43,218 nt of DNA, from positions 1 through 43,218 of the forward strand of contig JALUBH010000048.1 in assembly GCA_027050775.1 (NCBI GenBank), read 5' to 3'. Positions 1-6,729 of this stretch are shown one piece after another. Every line of letters starts with the position of its first letter. Positions within the stretch are counted from its first letter, which is position 1. This stretch comes from Campylobacteraceae bacterium. Lineage in GTDB: Bacteria; Campylobacterota; Campylobacteria; Campylobacterales; Sulfurospirillaceae. Below the pieces are notes generated by a model. It worked only from the letters and a program-made list of their open reading frames with translations. It had not been told where the DNA came from and searched no databases. Made by a program: the position numbers and the translations under genes.

Positions 1-113
1 TTGTCCGTTCCGGCCGCTTGTTGCCTGGCGCGCAGTGCCGGGCTACAGGCGGGTGTTCAACCCGCGCCCCCGTAGCCTCGGTAAGCGAAGCGTCCGAGGC
101 TACTATTTATTAG
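1..113. other. GC-rich fragment at the left edge, open in all three forward frames
   Basis: The first ~100 bases are strongly GC-rich while everything that follows is AT-rich. All three forward frames are open from the edge: one stops at 73-75, one at 111-113 and one runs on to 241. It could be the 3' end of a gene lying to the left, or the end of a mobile or diversity-generating element. No recognisable protein family can be named from so short a piece. The composition break lies at about 104. Confidence 0.5.
41..103. repeat. Nested and adjacent inverted repeats
   Basis: GTAGCCTCGG (72-81) and CCGAGGCTAC (94-103) form a perfect 10-bp stem with a 12-base loop. GCGGGT (49-54) pairs with ACCCGC (60-65). 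GGCTAC (41-46) can pair with GTAGCC (72-77), enclosing the second stem and competing with the first. Such alternative GC stems in AT-rich DNA suggest a structured RNA end, a transposon end or a terminator of foreign DNA. Confidence 0.7.
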
Positions 114-244
114 TGGACATTATATCACCTTTTGGTATGTATTACAATTTAAAATGTCTATTTATTTGTATCGTTTATATAGTGTTTAAAGCATATAATT
201 TAGTTTCTCTGTGTATTTTATTATTTTTTGATGTCTATTAATAA

Positions 245-321
245 TATAATGGGGGAGTAAATAGGTATATCTTGGGTGTTAATGTTTGAATATATGTATT
301 AAAAGGACAAAATGTCTTTTT
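245..321 (+). other. TATAAT-like box followed by a terminator-like hairpin; no gene in 114-369
   Basis: No convincing gene lies between 114 and 369. TATAAT at 245-250 is followed about 50 bases later by a 9-bp stem (301-309 with 313-321, one G-T pair, loop AAA) whose 3' arm ends in five T. This could mark a very short transcript or merely the end of transcription entering from the left. Confidence 0.25.
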
Positions 322-369
322 AAACAAAAATTTAACTTTTCACTTCAGTATAAATTGCATTTTCCATTT

Positions 370-732
370 TCAACACTTTTTTAAATCGCTGCCAAAACCC
401 TGCAACTTACTCTTCGCACAAATAAGTGCATCCATAAAATCAATATTTTTTGCCTCTATGATACTTAATGCTTCATAGAGTATGATTTTGCTACTGTTAA
501 TAACACCATTAAGTGCAAGAATTGTTTTAGGATCACCAATCACTTCATCTTTGGGAAGTTTATAAAATTTTGTCAATACAAAAAATACCTCCATCAAAAC
601 ACCATCTAGTATCTCAACTTGTAGCTTAGCACTCTCTATGTCTTTAAAATTCTCTATGCTTTTAACTAAGTGTTTTTGATGGTCTCCTATTAAAAAGCGT
701 ATGATGATATTTGCATCAAGAAGATAAACCAT
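370..732 (-). CDS. PIN-domain protein (VapC-like ribonuclease), orphan and possibly degraded
   Basis: 120 residues, the usual length of a single PIN domain. The N-terminus MVYLLDANIIIRFL carries the first metal-binding Asp (D6); a Glu in GVLMEVFF and an Asp in DFMDALICAK supply further acidic ligands. The usual C-terminal TFD strand before the last basic helix is missing: the end reads LQGFGSDLKKC, as if a few residues had been deleted. No antitoxin gene sits in the 66 bases upstream. The ATG at 732 has no Shine-Dalgarno close by; a good one (AAGGAAAG) precedes an out-of-frame ATG near 745 followed by a run of eight A. With one A fewer that ATG would join this frame. It may be an inactive remnant or part of a split toxin-antitoxin locus. 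The family call is fairly safe; activity is doubtful. Confidence 0.6.
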   Translation of the reverse strand: MVYLLDANIIIRFLIGDHQKHLVKSIENFKDIESAKLQVEILDGVLMEVFFVLTKFYKLPKDEVIGDPKTILALNGVINSSKIILYEALSIIEAKNIDFMDALICAKSKLQGFGSDLKKC

Positions 733-798
733 ACTTTTTTTTCATAGCTGCTTTCCTTGTATATATTGATTTTATCATATATAAAATAAACTTCTATG

Positions 799-1860
799 TC
801 AGGTCTGGCTCAAAATGAAAATACTGCCTTTTGAGCCAGATTGTACTTCTATATCCATATCCATGGATGTTGCCAATCTTTTGACGATATCAAGTCCTAT
901 ACCGCTGCTGTTTTTATCACTAAAAGAGCGGTCAAATATCTTTTGAGGATTCTTTATCCCTCTTCCGCTATCTTCGATGTAGAGCTTTTTCTCTTTTGTA
1001 TAAATTTTTACGAAACCGTTTTTTGAGTTATATTTGCATGCATTTGAGATGATATTTTGTAGTATCTGTTTCATCGCATTTGTATTTATCTTTGCCACTA
1101 GAGATGAACTGTCTATAGAAAAATTGATATTTGGATATATCTGTTGCTGGATTTGTACAACTTCTTTCGCTAGATGCGTGATGTCTGTCTCTTGCATCTG
1201 AAAAGTCTCTTCTTGCAAGAGTATGGTTAGGTTTTCATGCAGTTCAGATATGGTATATACGCTTTTATTTAACCTTTCAAGTGCTCTGTTATCCTTGAAA
1301 TTCACATCTTTTTTCAACAGTTTTATATTTAACTTCATGGATGTTACGGGTGTGTTTAAATCATGTATCAAATCTTTTGCAAATCTATCAAGTGTTAGGA
1401 TACTCTGCTCTAGGGGCAAGAGAGCATTTTTTGCCAAGCGGTAACTAATGAGAGCAAAAATCATCAATAAAATCAACTGAACAATAGCAATTTTTGATTT
1501 TAACTCAAATATCTTTTTATCAAAACTTTTTGTTGATTTTATAATTTCAAAATATTTACCATGTTTATTCAAAGGGATAAACTTTATAAACCTGTCCTTT
1601 GTAATTGTAAAATTTTTTATATCGATATATTTGAAAGTTTTTTTAGGATATATATGTTTGTATTCATCACTAAATTTGCTCAAATCGTTGCCCATCTTAA
1701 TCTCTCTGGCATATTTTATCATGGAGAATTCTTCTGTGTTTAGATACTGATTTTTCATCTGTAAAAAGTAGAAAAAACCAACAGCCAATATCAAAATAGC
1801 GACACTTAAAAAATAGATCAGAAAAAATTTTAAAAAAGCTTTTTTTTCATGAGTTTTCAA
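799..1860 (-). CDS. Sensor histidine kinase (pair 1)
   Basis: A 353-residue inner-membrane kinase. Hydrophobic segments at about 11-33 and 124-143 flank a ~90-residue periplasmic sensor region without a recognisable fold. The phosphoacceptor is H166 in LIHDLNTPVTS, an H box with Asp and Asn-Thr-Pro as in other campylobacterial kinases. The ATPase domain shows an N box (IISNACKYN), a G1 box (EDSGRGI) and a G2 box (GIGLDIVK). Its start overlaps the end of the response regulator by 14 bases, so the two are translationally coupled. The stimulus cannot be deduced. The second pair at 35.6-37.4 kb is a paralogue. Confidence 0.9.
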   Translation of the reverse strand: MKTHEKKAFLKFFLIYFLSVAILILAVGFFYFLQMKNQYLNTEEFSMIKYAREIKMGNDLSKFSDEYKHIYPKKTFKYIDIKNFTITKDRFIKFIPLNKHGKYFEIIKSTKSFDKKIFELKSKIAIVQLILLMIFALISYRLAKNALLPLEQSILTLDRFAKDLIHDLNTPVTSMKLNIKLLKKDVNFKDNRALERLNKSVYTISELHENLTILLQEETFQMQETDITHLAKEVVQIQQQIYPNINFSIDSSSLVAKINTNAMKQILQNIISNACKYNSKNGFVKIYTKEKKLYIEDSGRGIKNPQKIFDRSFSDKNSSGIGLDIVKRLATSMDMDIEVQSGSKGSIFILSQT

Positions 1861-2500
1861 GACGATACCCTATGCCTTTTATCGTGTCGATCGGCAAACC
1901 AATCTTGCGTAGTTTTGTCATATGAACTCTCAAAGCCCCTTCGCTCATCTCTTTTCCATCACCTAAAACATCCAACAAATACTCTTTTTGGACTGTTTTA
2001 TTTAGATTTTGAAATAAAATTCTTGCGATATGAAGCTCGTATGGAGGCAGAGGGATAAACTTCGCGCCGATGTAAAGCTCATCTTTTTCTATTACAAAAC
2101 GAAAATCTCCTATGGTTATCTCGTTTGAATATGTGTGATACCGTTTTTTTAACAGAGCATTGATGCGTATCAAAAGTTCATCAAAATCAAACGGCTTTTT
2201 GATATAGTCATCAGCTCCAACTTCAAAACCCTGCGATAAAGATGCGACATCGCTAAGAGCTGTTATAAAGATAGCGGGTGTCATATCTCCACTCTCTCTC
2301 AAACTTTTCAAAAGCTCAAATCCATTTAAAAAAGGAACATTTACATCTAAAAGTAAAAGGTCAAATTTAGATATAAATGTAGCATCAAGTGCCATCTCTC
2401 CGTCCTCTACATGTAGAGCCTCAAAGCCCTCACTCTCCAAGAGTTCAATAAGTGTTTCAGACAATACATCATCGTCTTCTAATAGTAGTATTTTTGACAT
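1847..2500 (-). CDS. OmpR-family response regulator (pair 1)
   Basis: 217 residues. The receiver domain (1-~120) has the acidic pocket LLEDDD, phosphoacceptor D52 in LLLDVNVP and the conserved Lys in DDYIKKPFD. The winged-helix DNA-binding domain (~128-217) ends in IKGIGYRLE, typical of the OmpR/PhoB type. It is first in an operon with the kinase. The upstream region holds a dyad (2543-2565) that could be its own operator. The closest relative in the window is the regulator at 36747-37403; the receivers share phrases such as MTPAI and DDYIKKPFD. Confidence 0.92.
   Translation of the reverse strand: MSKILLLEDDDVLSETLIELLESEGFEALHVEDGEMALDATFISKFDLLLLDVNVPFLNGFELLKSLRESGDMTPAIFITALSDVASLSQGFEVGADDYIKKPFDFDELLIRINALLKKRYHTYSNEITIGDFRFVIEKDELYIGAKFIPLPPYELHIARILFQNLNKTVQKEYLLDVLGDGKEMSEGALRVHMTKLRKIGLPIDTIKGIGYRLENS
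2405..2418. repeat. CTCTACATGTAGAG palindrome, copy 1 (exact)
   Basis: Perfect 14-bp palindrome inside the response-regulator gene, read there as Leu-His-Val-Glu. It is one of five exact copies in the window; see findings. Confidence 0.85.
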
Positions 2501-2542
2501 ACGGTATTATATGAAAAGATGTATTAGCTTATCGTTAAGTGT

Positions 2543-2565
2543 AATAAGATAATTTTAGTCTTATT
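2543..2565. promoter_or_regulatory. Dyad between the regulator and nfu genes
   Basis: AATAAGA (2543-2549) and TCTTATT (2559-2565) form a 7-bp dyad with a 9-base centre, in the gap between the divergent response-regulator gene and the Nfu gene. It is a plausible operator for either promoter; nothing else supports it. Confidence 0.25.
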
Positions 2566-2609
2566 TAAGGTGAGTTGATGTATATTTCCAAAAAAATAAG
2601 GACTCACAA

Positions 2610-2963
2610 ATGATATTTAGCGATGAAGAGGTTTACAAAGCGGTTAAACACTATCTACCAACTGTCAACGAATATGTAAAATCACATGGTGGAAATATAA
2701 AACTTTTAGGCGTCAGGGACGGTACAGTATATATAGAATTAGCCGGGACTTGTCATGGGTGCTCCATGAGTTTGATGACTACAAAGATGGTCGTTCAAAA
2801 ACAGCTTAGAGAGTTGATATATCCTGAATTAAATGTCACAAATGTTGACAGTACAGAGCAAAACAGACTACCGCAAGAGTATTATATAGATGAAAATGAT
2901 AAGATAGAGCTCAACAAAAGTACCAAAGATAAACTATTTGATAAAATCAAAAAATTTCTTTAA
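2610..2963 (+). CDS. NifU C-terminal-domain (Nfu-type) Fe-S cluster protein
   Basis: 117 residues. The NFU fold is recognised from HGGNIKLLGVRDGTVYIEL and the CxxC motif in GTCHGCSMS, whose two Cys would bridge a [4Fe-4S] cluster across a dimer for delivery to apoproteins. The last ~35 residues are a charged tail beyond the domain. The start is supported by AAGGA seven bases upstream. It stands alone on the plus strand, next to the respiratory genes whose partners need Fe-S clusters. It could be an NfuA-like carrier or a partial NifU; no IscU-like N-terminal domain is present. Confidence 0.85.
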   Translation: MIFSDEEVYKAVKHYLPTVNEYVKSHGGNIKLLGVRDGTVYIELAGTCHGCSMSLMTTKMVVQKQLRELIYPELNVTNVDSTEQNRLPQEYYIDENDKIELNKSTKDKLFDKIKKFL

Positions 2964-2969
2964 AAATTA

Positions 2970-3000
2970 ATCAGGAGGCAAAGCTTTTTTGCCTCCTGAT
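2970..3000. terminator. Terminator hairpin between nfu and the cyd operon
   Basis: A perfect 13-bp stem (2970-2982 with 2988-3000) with loop GCTTT lies between two convergent genes. On the minus strand it is followed by TTAATTTTT, so it ends the cyd operon best; on the plus strand it closes the Nfu gene with a weaker T tract. Confidence 0.85.
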
Positions 3001-3003
3001 AGA

Positions 3004-3123
3004 CTACTTCAAATTTTTTTCAAAATGTTCTATATTTATAGATATAAATTTGTATGCCACATATATCAAAACTGGCCAAGAACATAGCCAAATAATAGCT
3101 GATGTATAACTGATAGATTCCAT
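3004..3123 (-). CDS. 39-residue single-span membrane protein, candidate cytochrome bd small subunit
   Basis: This short ORF lies 8 bases after cydB. It starts with ATG at 3121-3123 behind a good AGGAG and ends with TAG just before the terminator. The product (MESISYTSAIIWLCSWPVLI, then a polar tail ending HFEKNLK) has one hydrophobic segment with two Trp and a charged C-terminus with Glu. CydX/CbdX subunits in other bacteria are 30-50-residue single-span proteins encoded just after cydB and stabilise the haems. Sequence similarity to E. coli CydX is slight, so the assignment rests on position, size and topology. That it is translated is likely given the spacing and ribosome-binding site. Confidence 0.65.
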   Translation of the reverse strand: MESISYTSAIIWLCSWPVLIYVAYKFISINIEHFEKNLK

Positions 3124-3131
3124 TTTTTCTC

Positions 3132-4256
3132 CTAGTATTTATGTGTGTCAGACTTGATTTCATCTGAAGTGATATTGTCTCTGTCCATCACTCGCCATAC
3201 AAATATGATATATCCAAGCACGATTGGTACGAGCAAGGACACATAACTCATAGTTGTCAAGTTATAAAAACTTCCCGAACTATTTTGTATGGTAAGCGAA
3301 CTGTTGATGTCTGCAAGCGAAGGATATATAGCAGTATTATTAAATCCTAGCAAACATAAAATCGAAAAGACAACCAACACAGTGCCAACTCCACTAAACC
3401 ATATACCATTTCTGCTATTTTTAAACAGAGCAATAAATAGTGCGTACAATACCGATAAAGTACCAACTAAAAACAGCACAAGCAAAATAGGATTTGCTAA
3501 AAAATTTAATAAAAATTTATGCTTTTGAACAAAAAATCCATTTGCTCCATAACCTACGCCACTTAGAGCAAATAACATAGCGACCAATACAAGAAAAAAT
3601 GCAACAAAAAGTATGGCATCATTTCTAAGTTGGGCTTTTATCCTTTTTTGTATGTTTTTATGATCTATATTGTGTAGAAAATATAGGCTTGCCTGAGCTC
3701 TAGATAGAAAAAACAGTGTCAAACCGAGCACAACATTGAAAGGATTTAAAACCGCTTCAAGTCCTCTAGTTGCTGTTGTCCAATGTGATTGGTGCATATC
3801 ATTTACTATAAAATTTCCACCGGTGAAAAGCGTTCCTAGAGCAACACCAATGAGGATAATCCCTATGCCTCCATTGATAAACAAAAACATTTCATAAGTT
3901 TTTTGACCGAGAAAGTTATTTGGTTTTTTTCTATACTCATAAGATACGGCTTGAATGATGAAGCAAAATAGTATCGCCATCCATGCAAAATATGCTCCAC
4001 TGAAACTGACTGCATAAAAGAGTGGAAAGGCTGCAAAAAGTGCTCCACCAAACATAACCAAAGTCGTAAATGAAAGTTCCCACTTTCTTCCAAGTGAAGC
4101 TATTATGATATCTTTTTCATCTTCGCCTTTTGCTATTTTATTGAGTATAGTCTGACCACCTTGCACGAATATGATAAAAGAAAAAAGAGCGCCCAAAAGT
4201 GCCACAATCACCCACCAATACTCTTGCAAAGTCAAGTATGATAATTTTTCAAACAT
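3132..4256 (-). CDS. cydB: Cytochrome bd quinol oxidase subunit II
   Basis: A 374-residue membrane protein with about eight hydrophobic helices and the N-terminal EYWWVIVALLGALFSFIIF region typical of CydB, the structural partner of CydA in the bd oxidase that reduces O2 to water with quinol. Its ATG follows the cydA stop codon with no gap, and its ribosome-binding site AAGGAGT lies in the end of cydA, so translation is coupled. Length and order fit the family. Confidence 0.93.
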   Translation of the reverse strand: MFEKLSYLTLQEYWWVIVALLGALFSFIIFVQGGQTILNKIAKGEDEKDIIIASLGRKWELSFTTLVMFGGALFAAFPLFYAVSFSGAYFAWMAILFCFIIQAVSYEYRKKPNNFLGQKTYEMFLFINGGIGIILIGVALGTLFTGGNFIVNDMHQSHWTTATRGLEAVLNPFNVVLGLTLFFLSRAQASLYFLHNIDHKNIQKRIKAQLRNDAILFVAFFLVLVAMLFALSGVGYGANGFFVQKHKFLLNFLANPILLVLFLVGTLSVLYALFIALFKNSRNGIWFSGVGTVLVVFSILCLLGFNNTAIYPSLADINSSLTIQNSSGSFYNLTTMSYVSLLVPIVLGYIIFVWRVMDRDNITSDEIKSDTHKY

Positions 4257-5786
4257 TTAAGACTCCTTCGGACCGATTTTTATTTGTGTAAACATTATCT
4301 TTAATTCAGCTATCAAAAGTACTGTAAAGATAATCACAAAAAGCGCTATGGTAATGCCAACGGCACTACTGTCAAGCTGTGAAGTAGCAAGCTTTGTCGG
4401 CAATAAGCCCTGTATAGCCCAAGGTTGTCTCCCAACCTCAGCTACTATCCAGCCTACTTCTCCCGCTAGATAACCAAGTGGTACTGTAAATACTCCTAGC
4501 CACAAAAGCAATCTTTGTTTTTCTACTTTTCCAACCATTGAAAAATACAGTAGAAGTAAAAATAGTGCTAAAAACCAGGTTCCAAGTCCAACCATGATGT
4601 GAAAACTGTAAAAAGTTATAGCAACAGGAGGAATTATCTCTTTTGGATTATTAAGATAACCATATCCAAGATATTTTTCATATATCCTAAATTCTTTTAG
4701 TGATGACTTTGCTTTTTGTAAGTTTTGATTTTTCTTTGCATCCTTGTATGCCCGAAGAAAATTTACAGCCTTTTTTCCTTTCGCTATCTTTGCACTCGCA
4801 GGCTCAATTCCATATTTTTTATTTCCATACACCAAATCATCAGCTCCTGCAACAAATGAGTTTACATTGTGATAAGCCAAAAACGATAGAGCATAAGGAA
4901 CTTTAAATGAAAAGAGAAATTCGTCTTTACCCTTCTCTCCAATTTTTCTTTTATTGTTCAAAATCCCAAAAGCTACTATGCCTTCCCTTCTTGCACCATC
5001 ATATAAGCCCTCCATAGCTGCCAATTTTGTTGGCTGTTTGAGAGCAACTTGATGAGCTGCTTCATCCCCTGTTGAAATCAAAAATAGTGAAACCAACAAT
5101 CCAAATGAAGAAGCTACGATGATACTTCGCTTGGCAAAAATCACATCTCTTTTTTTAAGCAGATACCAACTGCTTATACCGACTACAAATAGTGAACCCA
5201 TAACATAACCACTTGAGATAGTATGCAAAAATTTTGAAATAGCAACAGGACTAAAAAGCACATCGAAGAAATTTTTCATCTCAAATCTTGCAGTATCAGG
5301 GTTAAACTGCATACCTACAGGAAATTGCATCCATCCGTTTGCTACAAGTATCCATAGTGCTGACAAGTTTGAGCCTATAGCAACCAACCAAGTCGAAAGC
5401 AAGTGAGTCTTTTTTGAAACCTTATTCCAACCAAAAAACATAATCGCAAAAAATGTTGATTCCATAAAAAATGCCATCAATCCCTCTATCGCTAGAGGTG
5501 CTCCAAATATATCCCCTACAATCCAAGAGTAGTTAGACCAATTTGTACCAAATTCAAACTCCATAATGATACCCGTAGCCAAACCTATCGCAAAGTTTAT
5601 TCCAAAAAGAGTCATCCAAAACTTCGTAAGTTTTTTCCATTGCGGATCATTTGTCTTTACATATATAGTCTCCATTATGGCTATGATAAATGACAATCCA
5701 AGAGTCAAAGGCACAAAAAGCCAGTGATATAGTGCTGTTAAGGCAAACTGTGATCTTGAAAGGTCAACCAATAGACTGCTGTCCAT
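4257..5786 (-). CDS. cydA: Cytochrome bd quinol oxidase subunit I
   Basis: 509 residues. Haem ligands expected from E. coli are in place: H21 (YHWLFVPLTLG), H188 (FLHTISSGY) and M398 (SFHIMVG). E101 and E109 match the proton-path glutamates and GRQPWAIQG is the family signature. The quinol loop contains LKQPTKLAAMEG with the Lys and Glu that contact quinol. It should form a high-affinity oxidase for microaerobic growth. It follows the small DUF4492 gene by 10 bases and runs directly into cydB. Confidence 0.96.
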   Translation of the reverse strand: MDSSLLVDLSRSQFALTALYHWLFVPLTLGLSFIIAIMETIYVKTNDPQWKKLTKFWMTLFGINFAIGLATGIIMEFEFGTNWSNYSWIVGDIFGAPLAIEGLMAFFMESTFFAIMFFGWNKVSKKTHLLSTWLVAIGSNLSALWILVANGWMQFPVGMQFNPDTARFEMKNFFDVLFSPVAISKFLHTISSGYVMGSLFVVGISSWYLLKKRDVIFAKRSIIVASSFGLLVSLFLISTGDEAAHQVALKQPTKLAAMEGLYDGARREGIVAFGILNNKRKIGEKGKDEFLFSFKVPYALSFLAYHNVNSFVAGADDLVYGNKKYGIEPASAKIAKGKKAVNFLRAYKDAKKNQNLQKAKSSLKEFRIYEKYLGYGYLNNPKEIIPPVAITFYSFHIMVGLGTWFLALFLLLLYFSMVGKVEKQRLLLWLGVFTVPLGYLAGEVGWIVAEVGRQPWAIQGLLPTKLATSQLDSSAVGITIALFVIIFTVLLIAELKIMFTQIKIGPKES

Positions 5787-5796
5787 ATTTTCTTCC

Positions 5797-6003
5797 TTAT
5801 TTTGTTAAATTTTCAATGACATAATTGGCTCTATCTTTATCATTTGAAAATTTTGTTTGAAGTATATTTGGAAAAAATAATAGTTTTAAAATCACAAAAA
5901 TTATGAAAAGTTTTATAGCTATGATGAGCCACAATCTTTTACCTACTTTCATACTTTTAAAACCATCAATGTAAAAAAGAGCTATTTTTTTGCAAAATTC
6001 CAT
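5797..6003 (-). CDS. DUF4492-type small membrane protein, first gene of the cyd operon
   Basis: 68 residues with one strongly hydrophobic helix (LWLIIAIKLFIIFVILKLLF) after a basic start with FYIDGFKSMKVGK. This pattern, and a place just ahead of cydA, are features I associate with the DUF4492 family of Campylobacterota and Bacteroidetes. The function is unknown to me; a role in assembly or stability of the bd oxidase is inferred from context only. The promoter and Fur-like box lie directly upstream, so it is translated from the 5' end of the cyd transcript. Confidence 0.75.
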   Translation of the reverse strand: MEFCKKIALFYIDGFKSMKVGKRLWLIIAIKLFIIFVILKLLFFPNILQTKFSNDKDRANYVIENLTK

Positions 6004-6020
6004 CTATACATAACCTTTAT

Positions 6021-6047
6021 TGATAATCATTTTCAGTTGAAATTATA
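6021..6047 (-). promoter_or_regulatory. Fur-like box over the cyd promoter
   Basis: TGATAATCATTTTCA (6021-6035) matches the 7-1-7 Fur consensus TGATAATNATTATCA at all but one position. A TATAAT -10 box for the leftward cyd operon lies at 6042-6047 (minus strand), so the Fur-like box would cover the transcription start. A second pair of ATTATC hexamers (6106-6111 and 6113-6118) lies further upstream, between the cyd and pet promoters. Confidence 0.5.
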
Positions 6048-6176
6048 ATCCTATTAGAATTAATTTTTACTTAAAACATTTCTGTAATGTTTAACCTTAC
6101 ACTTTATTATCAATTATCTTCATAAGATTGTATTTAGTTCTTGACAAATATCACCTTAACTTAAAAAATAATTTGA

Positions 6177-6182
6177 TATAAT
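6177..6182 (+). promoter_or_regulatory. -10 box of petABC
   Basis: TATAAT 28 bases before the petA start, preceded by AT-rich DNA without a -35 at the proper distance, as is common in Campylobacterota. AAGGA at 6200-6204 is the ribosome-binding site. Confidence 0.55.
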
Positions 6183-6209
6183 AAGAGAAATCTAATAATA
6201 AGGATAGAG

Positions 6210-6719
6210 ATGGCAGTAAAAAAAGAGAGAAGAGACTTTCTTGGTCTCGCACTTGGAGGCTTTACTACTTTAGGTGGTATAGCAGTTTTAGGTGCAGCTA
6301 AACAAACTTGGGATCCCCTCCCTAGTGTAAAAGCTGCGGGTTACACAACTATAGATGTAAGTGGTGCAAAACCAAATGTCTTAAATATTGCAAAATGGAG
6401 AGGCAAACCTATATTTATTTTGAAAAAGACAGCGGCTATGAAAAAAGATCCTAGAGATATTATCATAGCTAAAGAGAGGTTTCTTATAACGATAGGACTT
6501 TGTACTCACCTTGGTTGTATACCGTCATACTACCCTAAGCAGTTAAAATTCATCTGTGCTTGCCACGGTGGAGAGTATAACACAGCGGGTCGTGTAACAA
6601 AATCTCCTCCTCCGTTACCTTTGTATATCCCACCTTTTAAGGTTAAGGGAACAAAAGTGGTTCTTGGAGAAGAGGGTGAGACATTTAAAAAAATGAAAGC
6701 CGCTGGCTTAACAGTATAA
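6210..6719 (+). CDS. petA: Rieske iron-sulfur subunit of the quinol:cytochrome c reductase
   Basis: 169 residues. A twin-arginine signal/anchor (ERRDFLGLALGGFTTLGG) is followed by the Rieske domain. [2Fe-2S] ligands are C98 and H100 in CTHLGC and C116 and H119 in CACHGGEY; C103 and C118 would form the disulfide. The Ser that raises the potential in high-potential Rieske proteins (CHGS) is replaced by Gly at 121, while the Tyr two residues later is kept. From known Rieske chemistry this points to a low-potential, menaquinol-type protein. First gene of petABC; petB follows after 10 bases. Confidence 0.95.
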   Translation: MAVKKERRDFLGLALGGFTTLGGIAVLGAAKQTWDPLPSVKAAGYTTIDVSGAKPNVLNIAKWRGKPIFILKKTAAMKKDPRDIIIAKERFLITIGLCTHLGCIPSYYPKQLKFICACHGGEYNTAGRVTKSPPPLPLYIPPFKVKGTKVVLGEEGETFKKMKAAGLTV

Positions 6720-6729
6720 AGGAGGATTG

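Noticed and set aside
35-241. 68-codon forward frame over the GC/AT junction
   Set aside because: No ribosome-binding site, and its composition changes halfway; it looks like chance extension of an open GC-rich frame.
6141-6146. TTGACA as -35 of petA
   Set aside because: It is 30 bases from the TATAAT at 6177, too far for a sigma-70 promoter.
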